Origin: Bacillus timonensis
GTDB taxonomy: Bacteria; Bacillota; Bacilli; Bacillales; Bacillaceae_L
Reading direction: 5' to 3'
Assembly (NCBI GenBank): GCA_020171895.1
Contig: JAIVAN010000004.1
Coordinates: forward strand, 186,001-250,000
DNA: 64,000 nucleotides
Shown: positions 23,517 to 32,241 of the stretch, piece by piece
Numbering within the stretch: the first letter of the stretch is position 1
Layout of the letters: the number at the start of each line of letters is the position of its first letter
The notes under the pieces: model-generated
Told to the model about the DNA's origin: nothing
What the model saw: only the letters and a program-made list of their open reading frames with translations
Databases searched by the model: none
Position numbers and translations under genes: made by a program

Positions 23517-24806
23517 ATGAAAAGGTTTACATTTATGGCTTTATTAATGTCATTCATGCTTATCGTGTCTGCTTGTTCTTCAAAAACTGGAACAGACGAC
23601 AAAGATTCAGGAAAAAATACAGATGACAAAGGTACTGAGGAAGAAGTAATAATTGATATCTTCCAATTTAAAGTTGAAATTGCTGAAGATTTGGAAGCGC
23701 TAACGAAAGAATATACGAAATTACATCCTAATGTAAAATTCAATGTTCAAACAGTTGGTGGTGGAGCTGACTATGGTGCTGCTCTTAAAACTCAATTTGC
23801 TTCAGGTAACGAACCAGACATTTTCAATAATGGTGGTTTCGCGGAAGCACAAACATGGTTAGAAAAATTAGAAGATCTATCTGATCAACCATGGGTTGAG
23901 CATGTATATGAAAATGCAAAAGCGCCTATGACAGTTGATGGTAAAATTTACGGTCAACCATTAAACCTTGAAGGTTATGGATTTATTTATAACAAAGATC
24001 TATTTAAACAAGCTGGAATTGAAGGAACACCTAAAACAATTGACGAGTTAAAGGCTGCAGCTAAAAAGCTTCAAGATGCTGGAATTACTCCTTTCTCAGT
24101 TGGTTATGGCGAGTGGTGGGTACTTGGAATTCACTTAGCGAACATTCCATTTGCACAACAAGCTGATCCAGATGCATTTATTAAAGGTCTTTCTGATGGA
24201 TCTGAAAGCATCGTAGGAAACAAAGTGTTCGAAGAGTGGATGGATCTTCTAGATGTAACAATTGAATACGGTAACAAAAATCCATTAACGACTGACTACA
24301 ATACACAAGTAACTCAATTTGCTGCTGGTGAAACAGCGATGATGCAACAAGGTAACTGGACTCACAATATGATTATGGAAATTAACCCAGAAATCAATAT
24401 TGGTTTCTTACCAATCCCTGTAAACAATGATGCTGATGCTATGGATAAATTAGCTGTTGGTGTTCCAAATAACTGGGTAGTAAATAAAAACTCTGCAGAC
24501 AAAGAAGCTGCAAAAGATTTCTTAAACTGGATGGTTATGTCTGACATCGGTCAAAAGTACATTGTAGAAAACTTCAAGTTCATTCCTGCATTTGATAACA
24601 TTAAAGCAGATGGCTTAGGTGCAATGGCTGACGATATCTTAAAATATTCTTCTGAAAACAAAACATTATCTTGGAACTGGTTTAAGTATCCAGATGGTGT
24701 AGCAAATGAATTCGGAGCTGCAATGCAAGCATACATTGGTGGCCAAAAAACGAGAGAAGAAATGCTTCAATCTTTCCAAGATTCTTGGGATAACCTTAAG
24801 AAATAA
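23517..24806 (+). CDS. Sugar ABC transporter substrate-binding lipoprotein
   Basis: A 429-residue lipoprotein. MKRFTFMALLMSFMLIVSAC is the signal with the lipidation Cys at position 20, followed by an Asp/Lys-rich linker. The mature protein is a family 1 solute-binding protein: TKLHPNVKFNVQTVGGGADY, FASGNEPDIFNNGGFAEAQT, YGQPLNLEGYGFIYNKDLFK and ETAMMQQGNWTHNMI are typical positions. It catches the sugar outside and delivers it to the two upstream permeases. ATG 23517 is used with GGGGG 9 nt upstream; TTG 23508 abuts the ribosome binding site. It comes last in the operon, which is unusual for a binding protein. A terminator follows. Confidence 0.9.
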   Translation: MKRFTFMALLMSFMLIVSACSSKTGTDDKDSGKNTDDKGTEEEVIIDIFQFKVEIAEDLEALTKEYTKLHPNVKFNVQTVGGGADYGAALKTQFASGNEPDIFNNGGFAEAQTWLEKLEDLSDQPWVEHVYENAKAPMTVDGKIYGQPLNLEGYGFIYNKDLFKQAGIEGTPKTIDELKAAAKKLQDAGITPFSVGYGEWWVLGIHLANIPFAQQADPDAFIKGLSDGSESIVGNKVFEEWMDLLDVTIEYGNKNPLTTDYNTQVTQFAAGETAMMQQGNWTHNMIMEINPEINIGFLPIPVNNDADAMDKLAVGVPNNWVVNKNSADKEAAKDFLNWMVMSDIGQKYIVENFKFIPAFDNIKADGLGAMADDILKYSSENKTLSWNWFKYPDGVANEFGAAMQAYIGGQKTREEMLQSFQDSWDNLKK

Positions 24807-24821
24807 GTAGTTTGATGAAAG

Positions 24822-24849
24822 CTGGGCACATTCGTGTACCCAGTTTTTC
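24822..24849 (+). terminator. Terminator after the binding-protein gene
   Basis: CTGGGCAC and GTG-TA-CCCAG form an imperfect stem with loop ATTC, followed by TTTTTC. Confidence 0.75.
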
Positions 24850-25114
24850 TTATATATTGGTTCAGGAAAAAACCTGTGTTAATCTATCAGACCGGTATGT
24901 TAGTCATAATGCTTCCTAAGGATATAGGTGGTACGATAGAGTACTGGAGGAGTAAATGTCTAGAAGGCAGCCCAACGTATTCAACCAATTCGTTCATTTA
25001 CAAAGTCTATTTATCAAAAACCTAGGTAATAGGTTCATAAATAGAATGTTTTGTAACAGAATGTGTAATGGTAAAATAATAGTATACTTGTTGTCATTAA
25101 AGGGGTACATAACA

Positions 25115-26947
25115 ATGTTTTGGACGATTAGAAGAAAGCTGATTCTTTTTTTAATGATCGCTACATTAATACCAGGTGTAGTATCAATTACAATTATTTA
25201 TCATTACACAAAAGAATCGGTAAAGGACCGATTTATTCATAATAACCAACAGCTTATTTCTCGTGGGAAAAACGACATTTCCTCTTATTTATTCGAAATA
25301 TCACAATTTCCGCTAAGTATTTATTCAAATCGTCCATTTATGAATGTTCTAGAACATGGGGCCTCTAGTTACATTGAACAAAATCAGGAAGAAATCACCC
25401 GAACGTTAGTCAGTTTATATTATACACGTAGGGAAATTGAACAAATCCATCTTTATATTCATGAGGGGAAAGACTCATACACTGTGTATAACACGAAACT
25501 AAGTAGTAGGGGGAAATATGAAAATGTAAGCGCACACCAATATTACGCTCAATTAATGGAGAGTCCAAAGCATTTTATTATTGAACCGACACACCTCATC
25601 TATAGCTACAACGACTTATCGACCATACCAAATTCGTTTAAAGTTAACGTTATTAGCTTTCACATTCGATTATCAGAAATACCCACGAGTAAGTTTCTTG
25701 GATTTTTGTCTGTCGACATAAACCTGTCCAATATTAAGTCTATTTCAGAGAGGCTATATGATAAAGGGACAGAGGATTTTTTTATAATTGATCAAAAAGG
25801 GACTTATCTCTATTCGTCTAATCCAAATGTTCAAAATGAGAAGTTGGAAACAAAATGGTTTCAACATATTAAGGAGAATTTTAACGGAGGTAATAGTTTA
25901 GAATGGCAGGATGATGAATTTTCTGGTGTCCTTGTATATGATCGTTTTACAACTCCATTTGAAGACTATTTCGTTGTTAAAAGAATTCCATTCGATGTTC
26001 TTTATATAGATGCAAGAAAAATTGCCTTTATTAGTATTATTATTGGTTTACTATCTTTAATCATGATCGTTTTAACAACTATTTATGTATCTGTTAAGTT
26101 CACTGCACCTATTAAAAGATTAATAGATAATATAAAAATGATTGAATCTGGAAAGCTAGAGGTTGATTTCGATTCATTAGGAAATGATGAATTTGGGTTG
26201 CTAGGTAACCATTTTAAATCCATGATTAATCGGATCAATCATCTTATTACAAGGGAGTATCGTCTTGAGATTGAAAATAAATCAAATCAGTTAAAGGTGT
26301 TACAATCTCAAATCAATCCCCATTTTTTATATAATGCTTTTCAATCAATAGGAACACTATCATTAAAGCATAAAGTACCTGAAATTTATTCTTTGCTCAC
26401 GTCTCTTTCCTCAATTATGCGCTACAGTATGAATATGGAAGAAGATTTAGTACCGTTATCAAAAGAAATAAATCATGTACAAGCCTATTTAAAGCTTCAA
26501 AAACAACGGTTTGAAGAGAAATTTGACTATGAATTGGAATGTGATGATGAAGTAAGTGATGTGCTTGTACCTAAAATGATTCTACAGCCACTAGTAGAAA
26601 ATTATTTTAAACACGGATACAAACAGGATCATGAAATTGGAAAAGTAATCATTCGTTGTAATCCATACAATGATAAATTGATAAAGATTGAAGTTGAGGA
26701 TAATGGGCATGGCTTAAGTGAGAATGAAGTCATTAAGATCAACCAAAAGCTTCAAACAAGTAATGACCATTCGCATTTAGGAGAAAATATTGGCTTAAGT
26801 AACATTAATTACAGATTACAAATTTATTATGGCACTTCTTCACAGATGAAATTGAAAAGAAGTATTGGAGATGGATTGTTAGTTGAACTGTTCATACCAA
26901 ACTCAATCCAAGTGGAGGTGAATAAAATTGAAAATCTTACTGATTGA
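25115..26947 (+). CDS. Sensor histidine kinase, YesM type
   Basis: A 610-residue membrane kinase. TM1 is about residues 9-29, the extracellular sensing domain (dCache-like) spans 30-300, and TM2 is about 305-330 (FISIIIGLLSLIMIVLTTIY). A HAMP domain (PIKRLIDNIKMIESGKLEV) follows, then the His_kinase box QSQINPHFLYNAFQSI with the phospho-accepting His403, and an ATPase domain with VENYFKHGY (N box) and VEDNGHGLSENEV (G box). This architecture goes with AraC-type regulators that switch on carbohydrate uptake. ATG 25115 is supported by AAGGGG. It overlaps the response regulator by 20 nt. It probably senses the transported sugar or its binding protein. Confidence 0.92.
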   Translation: MFWTIRRKLILFLMIATLIPGVVSITIIYHYTKESVKDRFIHNNQQLISRGKNDISSYLFEISQFPLSIYSNRPFMNVLEHGASSYIEQNQEEITRTLVSLYYTRREIEQIHLYIHEGKDSYTVYNTKLSSRGKYENVSAHQYYAQLMESPKHFIIEPTHLIYSYNDLSTIPNSFKVNVISFHIRLSEIPTSKFLGFLSVDINLSNIKSISERLYDKGTEDFFIIDQKGTYLYSSNPNVQNEKLETKWFQHIKENFNGGNSLEWQDDEFSGVLVYDRFTTPFEDYFVVKRIPFDVLYIDARKIAFISIIIGLLSLIMIVLTTIYVSVKFTAPIKRLIDNIKMIESGKLEVDFDSLGNDEFGLLGNHFKSMINRINHLITREYRLEIENKSNQLKVLQSQINPHFLYNAFQSIGTLSLKHKVPEIYSLLTSLSSIMRYSMNMEEDLVPLSKEINHVQAYLKLQKQRFEEKFDYELECDDEVSDVLVPKMILQPLVENYFKHGYKQDHEIGKVIIRCNPYNDKLIKIEVEDNGHGLSENEVIKINQKLQTSNDHSHLGENIGLSNINYRLQIYYGTSSQMKLKRSIGDGLLVELFIPNSIQVEVNKIENLTD

Positions 26948-28511
26948 CGATGAATCTCACGTACGTGAAGGTATAAAAATCCTTGGGGAATGGGAACAGC
27001 TAGGCATACATTCAATTTTTGAAGCGGATAATGGCGAAGAAGCTTTAACCATCATTCATAAAGAGAAACCATCAATTATTATGACAGATATGAAAATGCC
27101 GAAATTAAACGGGATACAACTATTAGAATGGCTTAATACAGAAAATATCCAATGTAAAACGATTGTATTAACAGGGTACGATGACTATCAATATATGAGA
27201 AAAGCGATACAATTTGGAGCAACTGACTACTTATTAAAACCGATTGATCCTGATATGCTAAATCAAACTCTTGTAAAATCAATACAGGAGTTAAAGCAAG
27301 AAGCAAAAGAGCGAAAAGAGAGAATTTATGCCAATAAACTGTTTAATGAGGCAATGACGATGTATCGTGACCGAACATTAACTGCACTGCTTCAACCATC
27401 ACATTCTGTTCCAAGTGCGGTTTTTAAAGAATTACCAGCTGAAGAAATCGAAGTATCTCAAGCAGTGATTGTCACTGTAGGGTCTGCTGTTTTTTCCCAT
27501 TTTAGTCATGATCGTGACTTAACGTATTTTACACTATTAAACATAATTAACGAGATAGTTGTGGAAAATAGAATCGGGATTGCTTTTCGAAATCTCTCAA
27601 ACAAGGGCGAGATTGTAATTATCTATTGGGCAAGTCAAGATAGAATAAACGAATACATGGAACGTATTTATAAGGCGATTGAAGAAGTGGTTGGACATGC
27701 TTGTGTCTTTGCTATCGGCAATCGGTCAACGTTTCCAACGGAATTATATTTTTCATATATGTCTGCAGTTGAAGTGATTCAAAATCGAAACCTACTAGAT
27801 TATCGGAATCCTAAAATATATGATCAATCTTTTATTGAGGATAAAGGAATCACGACAATCATTGACTATACGCATGATATAGAGGTGGCGATTCAAAGTG
27901 GTGATATGAAAGAGTTTCAATCACTTTTTAGAAAAGTATTAGATCATCAGTATGTATCAATTAAACAGCTTTTGCATTGGGAAAAGGAATATGAAGTGTT
28001 AAAGGGACATTGGCTACAAAAATATGAAATACAACAAGGAATGAAATCCCTTGCCATTGAACAGTTCTTTGATAAAAAGGGTGACTTTCAGTTTGCAGAC
28101 TACGTAAATGAAAAGAAGCAAGAAGTTGAGTTCTTTTTAAAACAAATTCAGAATTCTCAATTTTCAAAAGAGCGAAATGTTATCTGTGAAATTGCAGAGT
28201 ATATACAGCATAACTATGATAAAGATTTGAAGCTTCAAGAGATTTCAGAGAGATTTTATTTAAGTAGAGAATATATCTCGAGGAAATTTAAACAACAGTA
28301 TAACCAAAATATGTCAGATTATTTAGTATCCATTCGAATGAATAAAGCGAAGAGTTTATTGAAGAACGAACAGCTAAAAATTTATGAAATTGCTAATTTA
28401 ATAGGCTATCAGGACGACAAGTATTTTCGTAAGGTTTTTAAAAAACAAGAAGGTATTACACCGAATGACTACAGAGCGAACATTCTCGTAAACATGAAAA
28501 AAAACGATTAA
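26928..28511 (+). CDS. Response regulator with AraC DNA-binding domain, YesN type
   Basis: A 527-residue protein. The receiver domain (1-120) has DDE at 7-9, the phospho-acceptor Asp54 in IIMTDMKMPKLNG, and Lys104 in YLLKPID. A central region of about 280 residues, common in YesN proteins, is not assigned. The C-terminal 100 residues form two HTH units: DLKLQEISERFYLSREYISR and KIYEIANLIGYQDDKYFRKV, with FKKQEGITPNDYR. The TTG start at 26928 lies inside the end of the kinase gene with GGAGGTGAATAAAA before it. It probably activates the upstream sugar ABC operon. Confidence 0.92.
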   Translation: MKILLIDDESHVREGIKILGEWEQLGIHSIFEADNGEEALTIIHKEKPSIIMTDMKMPKLNGIQLLEWLNTENIQCKTIVLTGYDDYQYMRKAIQFGATDYLLKPIDPDMLNQTLVKSIQELKQEAKERKERIYANKLFNEAMTMYRDRTLTALLQPSHSVPSAVFKELPAEEIEVSQAVIVTVGSAVFSHFSHDRDLTYFTLLNIINEIVVENRIGIAFRNLSNKGEIVIIYWASQDRINEYMERIYKAIEEVVGHACVFAIGNRSTFPTELYFSYMSAVEVIQNRNLLDYRNPKIYDQSFIEDKGITTIIDYTHDIEVAIQSGDMKEFQSLFRKVLDHQYVSIKQLLHWEKEYEVLKGHWLQKYEIQQGMKSLAIEQFFDKKGDFQFADYVNEKKQEVEFFLKQIQNSQFSKERNVICEIAEYIQHNYDKDLKLQEISERFYLSREYISRKFKQQYNQNMSDYLVSIRMNKAKSLLKNEQLKIYEIANLIGYQDDKYFRKVFKKQEGITPNDYRANILVNMKKND

Positions 28512-28586
28512 ATGAAATCGTTGCATCCCTATTTATCCATTGGATATTGCTAGTATAGAAGAATCCTATTATACTAATCTTACAGT

Positions 28587-28601
28587 ATGAAAACGATTAC
28601 A
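28587..28601 (+). promoter_or_regulatory. cre site (CcpA box) before the LacI gene
   Basis: ATGAAAACGATTACA fits the consensus WTGNAANCGNWWNCA at every position. It lies 19 nt upstream of the lacI-type start and just after a TATACT -10-like element, so it could mediate CcpA repression or autoregulation by the LacI protein. Confidence 0.75.
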
Positions 28602-28620
28602 TAGTAGGGAGTGAGCGGTA

Positions 28621-29640
28621 ATAGCTACCATCGAAGACGTCGCAAAGCTAGCAGGTCTATCAAGAACAACTGTTTCCAGAGTAATCAATCATCATCCATA
28701 TGTCTCAGATTTGAAAAAGAAGCGGGTTCAAGAAGCTATGAAGGAGCTCGGCTATGTACCTAACTCATCTGCTCAAAATTTGCGTAGGCAAAAGACAGGC
28801 ATGATAGCTGTTCTTATCCCAAAGGTAACGAACCCCTTTTTTAGTCAGTTAATCGAATCAATGGAGATTGCTGCAGCTGAAAACAACTATCAACTAATTG
28901 TGTGTCAAACTAGATACTCAGCTGAAAAAGAATTGAGCTACCTTAATCTATTAAAGACTAAACAAGTTGATGGTGTTATTTTAGCTTCTATTCAAAATGA
29001 TTGGAATATGATACAGCCATTTTTACAATATGGTCCGATTGTTTTATGTAATGAATACCATGATCATGCTAACATACCAATGGTTCGCCTTGACCAAACT
29101 TATGGGGCATATCTTGCCACCACACATTTAATCCAACAAGGACATACTAAAATAGCGTATTGTTGTGGGGAACATGACAGTCATATAGCCGCTTATCGCG
29201 AGGCGGGGTTTATGAAGGCTTTATTAGAGAATTCGCTTTCGTTTGACGAAACATACTTGTTTCGATCATCTGTAAGCATTGAAGCTGGTAAAGAGATTTT
29301 TTTATCGATAGCCAACGACGTTAAACCGCCAACTGCAGTCTTTACGGGGAGTGATGAGGTGGCGGCAGGAATTATTTCTGAAGCAAAGCGTCATGAGTGG
29401 AGTATTCCAGAAGATATAGCTGTAATTGGTTTTGATAATCAAGTGATTACAGAGATTATCGAACCATCTATTTCAACCATTCATCAGCCTGTTGAGAAAA
29501 TTGCGATGAAATCCATTGAGATTATGATTGAAAAAATATCATCAAAAGTATATGAATCGAATGAAGTTCATGAATTTCCGCTACAATTAATTATTCGTGA
29601 ATCTACAAATCGACAAGAGAAAGGCAGCCTTACTAGATAA
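28621..29640 (+). CDS. LacI family regulator with ATA start codon
   Basis: A 339-residue repressor, if read from codon ATA 28621. The frame gives ATIEDVAKLAGLSRTTVSRV, the canonical LacI helix-turn-helix, then a hinge helix (SSAQNLRRQKTGMIAVLIPK) and a periplasmic-binding-like sugar domain (TAVFTGSDEVAAGIISEAKR, VIGFDNQVITEIIEPSISTI). No ATG, GTG or TTG exists between the upstream in-frame TGA (28612-28614) and the HTH; ATG 28738 would remove the HTH. GGGAG lies 9 nt before the ATA, exactly where MATIEDVA should begin, so ATG has probably mutated to ATA. Expression would be weak or absent. It presumably controls sugar uptake nearby. Confidence 0.8.
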   Translation: MATIEDVAKLAGLSRTTVSRVINHHPYVSDLKKKRVQEAMKELGYVPNSSAQNLRRQKTGMIAVLIPKVTNPFFSQLIESMEIAAAENNYQLIVCQTRYSAEKELSYLNLLKTKQVDGVILASIQNDWNMIQPFLQYGPIVLCNEYHDHANIPMVRLDQTYGAYLATTHLIQQGHTKIAYCCGEHDSHIAAYREAGFMKALLENSLSFDETYLFRSSVSIEAGKEIFLSIANDVKPPTAVFTGSDEVAAGIISEAKRHEWSIPEDIAVIGFDNQVITEIIEPSISTIHQPVEKIAMKSIEIMIEKISSKVYESNEVHEFPLQLIIRESTNRQEKGSLTR

Positions 29641-29656
29641 GTAAGAGGCTGCCTTT
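29621..29656 (+). terminator. Terminator overlapping the lacI stop
   Basis: AAGGCAGCCTTACT and AGTAAGAGGCTGCCTT pair with a 2-nt bulge and are followed by TTGTTTGTTTTT. The left arm lies within the last codons of the LacI gene. Confidence 0.82.
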
Positions 29657-29678
29657 TGTTTGTTTTTATAAGTGGTTA

Positions 29679-29810
29679 TTAATCTACTACTCGAATACAG
29701 CTATCACATTTGTTTCCATAGCATTCATGTTGCTCTGCAATTTCTCTTTCACATTCTGCACATTTTTTGGGTGGGAGATTTTTGAAAAATTCAGTACTTT
29801 TAATTAACAA
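29679..29810 (-). CDS. yhfH: YhfH family small zinc-finger-like protein
   Basis: A 43-residue protein: MLIKSTEFFKNLPPKKCAEC, then EREIAEQHECYGNKCDSC and IRVVD. Two CxxC pairs (Cys17/20 and Cys35/38) would bind zinc. It begins at TTG 29810 with GGAGGG 6 nt upstream. B. subtilis has yhfH beside yhfI and lplJ in the same order as here, which supports the call. Its function is unknown. It is divergent from yhfI. Confidence 0.8.
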   Translation of the reverse strand: MLIKSTEFFKNLPPKKCAECEREIAEQHECYGNKCDSCIRVVD

Positions 29811-29977
29811 GTGAATCCCTCCAAGCAAGATTTGTTATTCATATTGTATTATAACAGTTTGTTATATGTCAACATCTGTTTTGTAACAATGTGAAAATGA
29901 TGAAATCGCCTAGGAAATGGATTATAGTTAAGTATATAGGGAAGTACATGAAGAACAGACAGTAAAGGATGATTCAA

Positions 29978-30712
29978 ATGAAATTAACTGTTGTCGGATA
30001 TTGGGGTGGTTACCCTGGTGTAAATGAAGCAACATCAGGATATTTACTTCGACATGAAGGCTTTAATCTTTTGATTGATTGTGGAAGTGGTGTACTAGGG
30101 CAGTTGCAAAACTACATAAAACTTGAAGAGCTTTCTGCTGTTATTTTAAGTCATTATCATCACGATCATGTTGCAGATATTGGACCACTTCAGTATGCAC
30201 GGCTTGTTGGTAAATTCCTAGGAAAAACAGGTGTAGAGCTACCTATATATGCTCATACCTCTGATTCAGAAGGATTTACTTCCTTATCCTATAAGGGAGT
30301 AACAAAGGGAATCGCTTATCAACCGAGCCTTCCAATTCATATTGGGCCGTTTGAGATTTCTTTTTTAAAAACACAGCATCCAGCAGTGTGCTATGCAATG
30401 CGTATCACAACTATTAAAGGAACGATAGTATTTACTGCAGATTCAAGCTACATAGAAGACTTTGTGGCATTCTCTGAAAATGCAGATTTACTTCTTTGCG
30501 AATGCAATCTTTATGCTGGTCAAGATGGCTCAAATATGGGACACATGAACAGTCATGATGCGGCAACTATTGCCAGTAAAGCGAACGTGAAGGAGCTAAT
30601 CTTAACACATCTGCCTCATTTTGGTGACCATCAGCAATTAGTGAAAGAAGCATCCACAATTTATAATGGGAAGATAGACCTTGCAAAATCAGGCTTAATA
30701 CGGGAGTGGTAA
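29978..30712 (+). CDS. yhfI: Metallo-beta-lactamase fold hydrolase YhfI
   Basis: A 244-residue protein with the metallo-beta-lactamase motif SHYHHDHVADIGPL (HxHxDH), upstream Asp in LLIDCGSGVLGQL, a later His in TQHPAVCYAMRI, Asp in FTADSSYIEDF, and the final His in ILTHLPHFGDH. It belongs to the RNase Z-like/YhfI group of binuclear zinc hydrolases. The substrate is not known. ATG 29978 is used with AGGATG 9 nt upstream; ATG 29969 lies too near that ribosome binding site. Its stop is one base from the lplJ start, so the two are cotranscribed. Confidence 0.9.
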   Translation: MKLTVVGYWGGYPGVNEATSGYLLRHEGFNLLIDCGSGVLGQLQNYIKLEELSAVILSHYHHDHVADIGPLQYARLVGKFLGKTGVELPIYAHTSDSEGFTSLSYKGVTKGIAYQPSLPIHIGPFEISFLKTQHPAVCYAMRITTIKGTIVFTADSSYIEDFVAFSENADLLLCECNLYAGQDGSNMGHMNSHDAATIASKANVKELILTHLPHFGDHQQLVKEASTIYNGKIDLAKSGLIREW

Positions 30713-30713
30713 T

Positions 30714-31703
30714 ATGTTATTTATCGATAATAAGGGGATTACAGATCCTAGAATTAACTTAGCTATAGAAGAGTACGCTTTAAAAAACTTAAATATTCAT
30801 GAAACATATCTTTTGTTCTATATTAATGAACCTTCGATTATTATCGGGAAAAATCAAAACACCGTCGAAGAAATTAACACGAATTATGTAGAAGAAAAAG
30901 GTATTAAAGTGGTTAGAAGGTTATCTGGTGGTGGGGCTGTCTATCATGATTTAGGAAATTTGAATTTTAGCTTCATTACAAAAGACGATGGTGAAAGCTT
31001 TCATAATTTTAAGAAGTTTACAGAGCCAGTGGTAGAAGCCTTACACAAATTAGGTGTAAATGCTGAACTTAGTGGACGAAATGATATCCTTGCCGAAGGA
31101 CGAAAAATTTCAGGCAATGCACAATTCTCGACAAAAGGTCGAATGTTCAGCCACGGTACACTTCTATTTGACTCAGAAATTGAGCATGTTGTATCAGCAC
31201 TAAATGTTAAGAAAGATAAAATTGAATCAAAAGGAATTAAATCTATTCGTAGTCGAGTAGCTAATATAAAAGAGTTTTTAGATGAACCAATGACAATTGA
31301 GCAATTTAGAGAGATGCTTTTAAGGTATATCTTTGATTCAGTTGGCGACATTCCCACTTACGAGCTAACAGAAGAAGATTGGAGTAACATCCATCAATTA
31401 TCAAAAGAACGATATCAAAACTGGGATTGGAATTACGGCAAATCCCCCAAATTTAACCTTCAGCACTCACACCGCTTTCCAGTTGGACAAATCGACATCC
31501 GACTTGAAGTAAACAAAGGAGTCCTCGACAATTGTAAAATATATGGTGACTTCTTCGGTGTTGGTGATGTCAGTGATATCGAAAAGCTCTTAATCGGCAC
31601 TAGATATGAAAAAGCTGAAATTGAAAAAGCCTTAGATCAAATCGATATAAAGCATTACTTTGGAAACATATCGAAAGAAGAATTTATTCAACTTGTGTAT
31701 TAA
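30714..31703 (+). CDS. lplJ: Lipoate-protein ligase LplJ
   Basis: A 329-residue enzyme that activates lipoate with ATP and attaches it to lipoyl domains of 2-oxoacid dehydrogenases and GcvH. Signatures: FYINEPSIIIGKNQNTVEEI, the RRLSGGGAVYHDLGNLNFSF lipoyl-AMP loop, and GNAQFSTKGRMFSHGTLLFD with the catalytic Lys region (KGIKSIRSRVANI), plus a C-terminal accessory domain. Its size and motifs match B. subtilis LplJ. It forms an operon with yhfI (1 nt apart). A dispersed repeat follows 94 nt after its stop. Confidence 0.95.
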   Translation: MLFIDNKGITDPRINLAIEEYALKNLNIHETYLLFYINEPSIIIGKNQNTVEEINTNYVEEKGIKVVRRLSGGGAVYHDLGNLNFSFITKDDGESFHNFKKFTEPVVEALHKLGVNAELSGRNDILAEGRKISGNAQFSTKGRMFSHGTLLFDSEIEHVVSALNVKKDKIESKGIKSIRSRVANIKEFLDEPMTIEQFREMLLRYIFDSVGDIPTYELTEEDWSNIHQLSKERYQNWDWNYGKSPKFNLQHSHRFPVGQIDIRLEVNKGVLDNCKIYGDFFGVGDVSDIEKLLIGTRYEKAEIEKALDQIDIKHYFGNISKEEFIQLVY

Positions 31704-31797
31704 GTATCTACCTTTATTGGAGCATGTAAATAATTAATTATAAGAGTTTTGAATTTACAATGAAAAAGTGAAACTACTTGTTTTGGCTTACTATTAG

Positions 31798-32083
31798 CTA
31801 CACTGAAAATACAACACTGAACTGTGGGTGTTAATCTGCGTTGCAGGACTCTCGCTTTCCGCAGGGTGCTTCTTGAGCCTCCTCGGCTCCGCCTGTGGGG
31901 TCCGGGGCCTAGCACATCTCCTGCAGGAGTCTCGGTCCTTCCACTACGATTAACACGAAATTAATACTAAGATTCAACATTCTAATGACACATACAATTT
32001 TCATATGCCATAGTGCAAAATCATTCAAGTTGCTGAAAGTCTACCTTGAAAATATCAGATCGTACATCGGTTGTTAATCTTAC
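31798..32083 (-). repeat. Dispersed GC-rich element plus remnant of a second unit
   Basis: A full minus-type copy from CTACACTGAAAATACAACAC to about 32039, with GGGTCCGGGGCC in the middle. It is followed directly by a worn start of another unit (CTACCTTGAAAATATC, 32041 on). This repeats the head-to-tail arrangement seen at 3943-4462 and 13916-14251. The rest of the gap to lcfB holds only AT-rich promoter sequence and the FadR box. Confidence 0.87.
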
Positions 32084-32198
32084 ATACATCTTAAAATACA
32101 TGTTTTTTTATGCCATTGAAACGGTGATCTATATATCACCTCTTGCCAAGATAGTTTTCATTCAATATAATATATTTAGAATATTTTTATATTAAAAA

Positions 32199-32216
32199 TG
32201 AATGACTATTCATTCA
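32199..32216 (+). promoter_or_regulatory. FadR operator before lcfB
   Basis: TGAATGACTATTCATTCA matches the B. subtilis FadR (YsiA) box TGAATGAMTANTCATTCA at all positions. It lies 26 nt upstream of the lcfB start, as expected for a fatty-acid-degradation gene released by long-chain acyl-CoA. Confidence 0.85.
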
Positions 32217-32241
32217 TTAACTTTAAAAAGGAGGGGAATAG

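Noticed and set aside
24834-25025. Small gene between the binding protein and the sensor kinase
   Set aside because: No ribosome binding site and no coding-like composition; the region contains the terminator and leader of the kinase gene.
28711-29640. LacI regulator starting at an internal ATG (28738) or later codon
   Set aside because: That start would delete most of the helix-turn-helix and hinge, while the frame upstream encodes a perfect LacI HTH back to ATA 28621.
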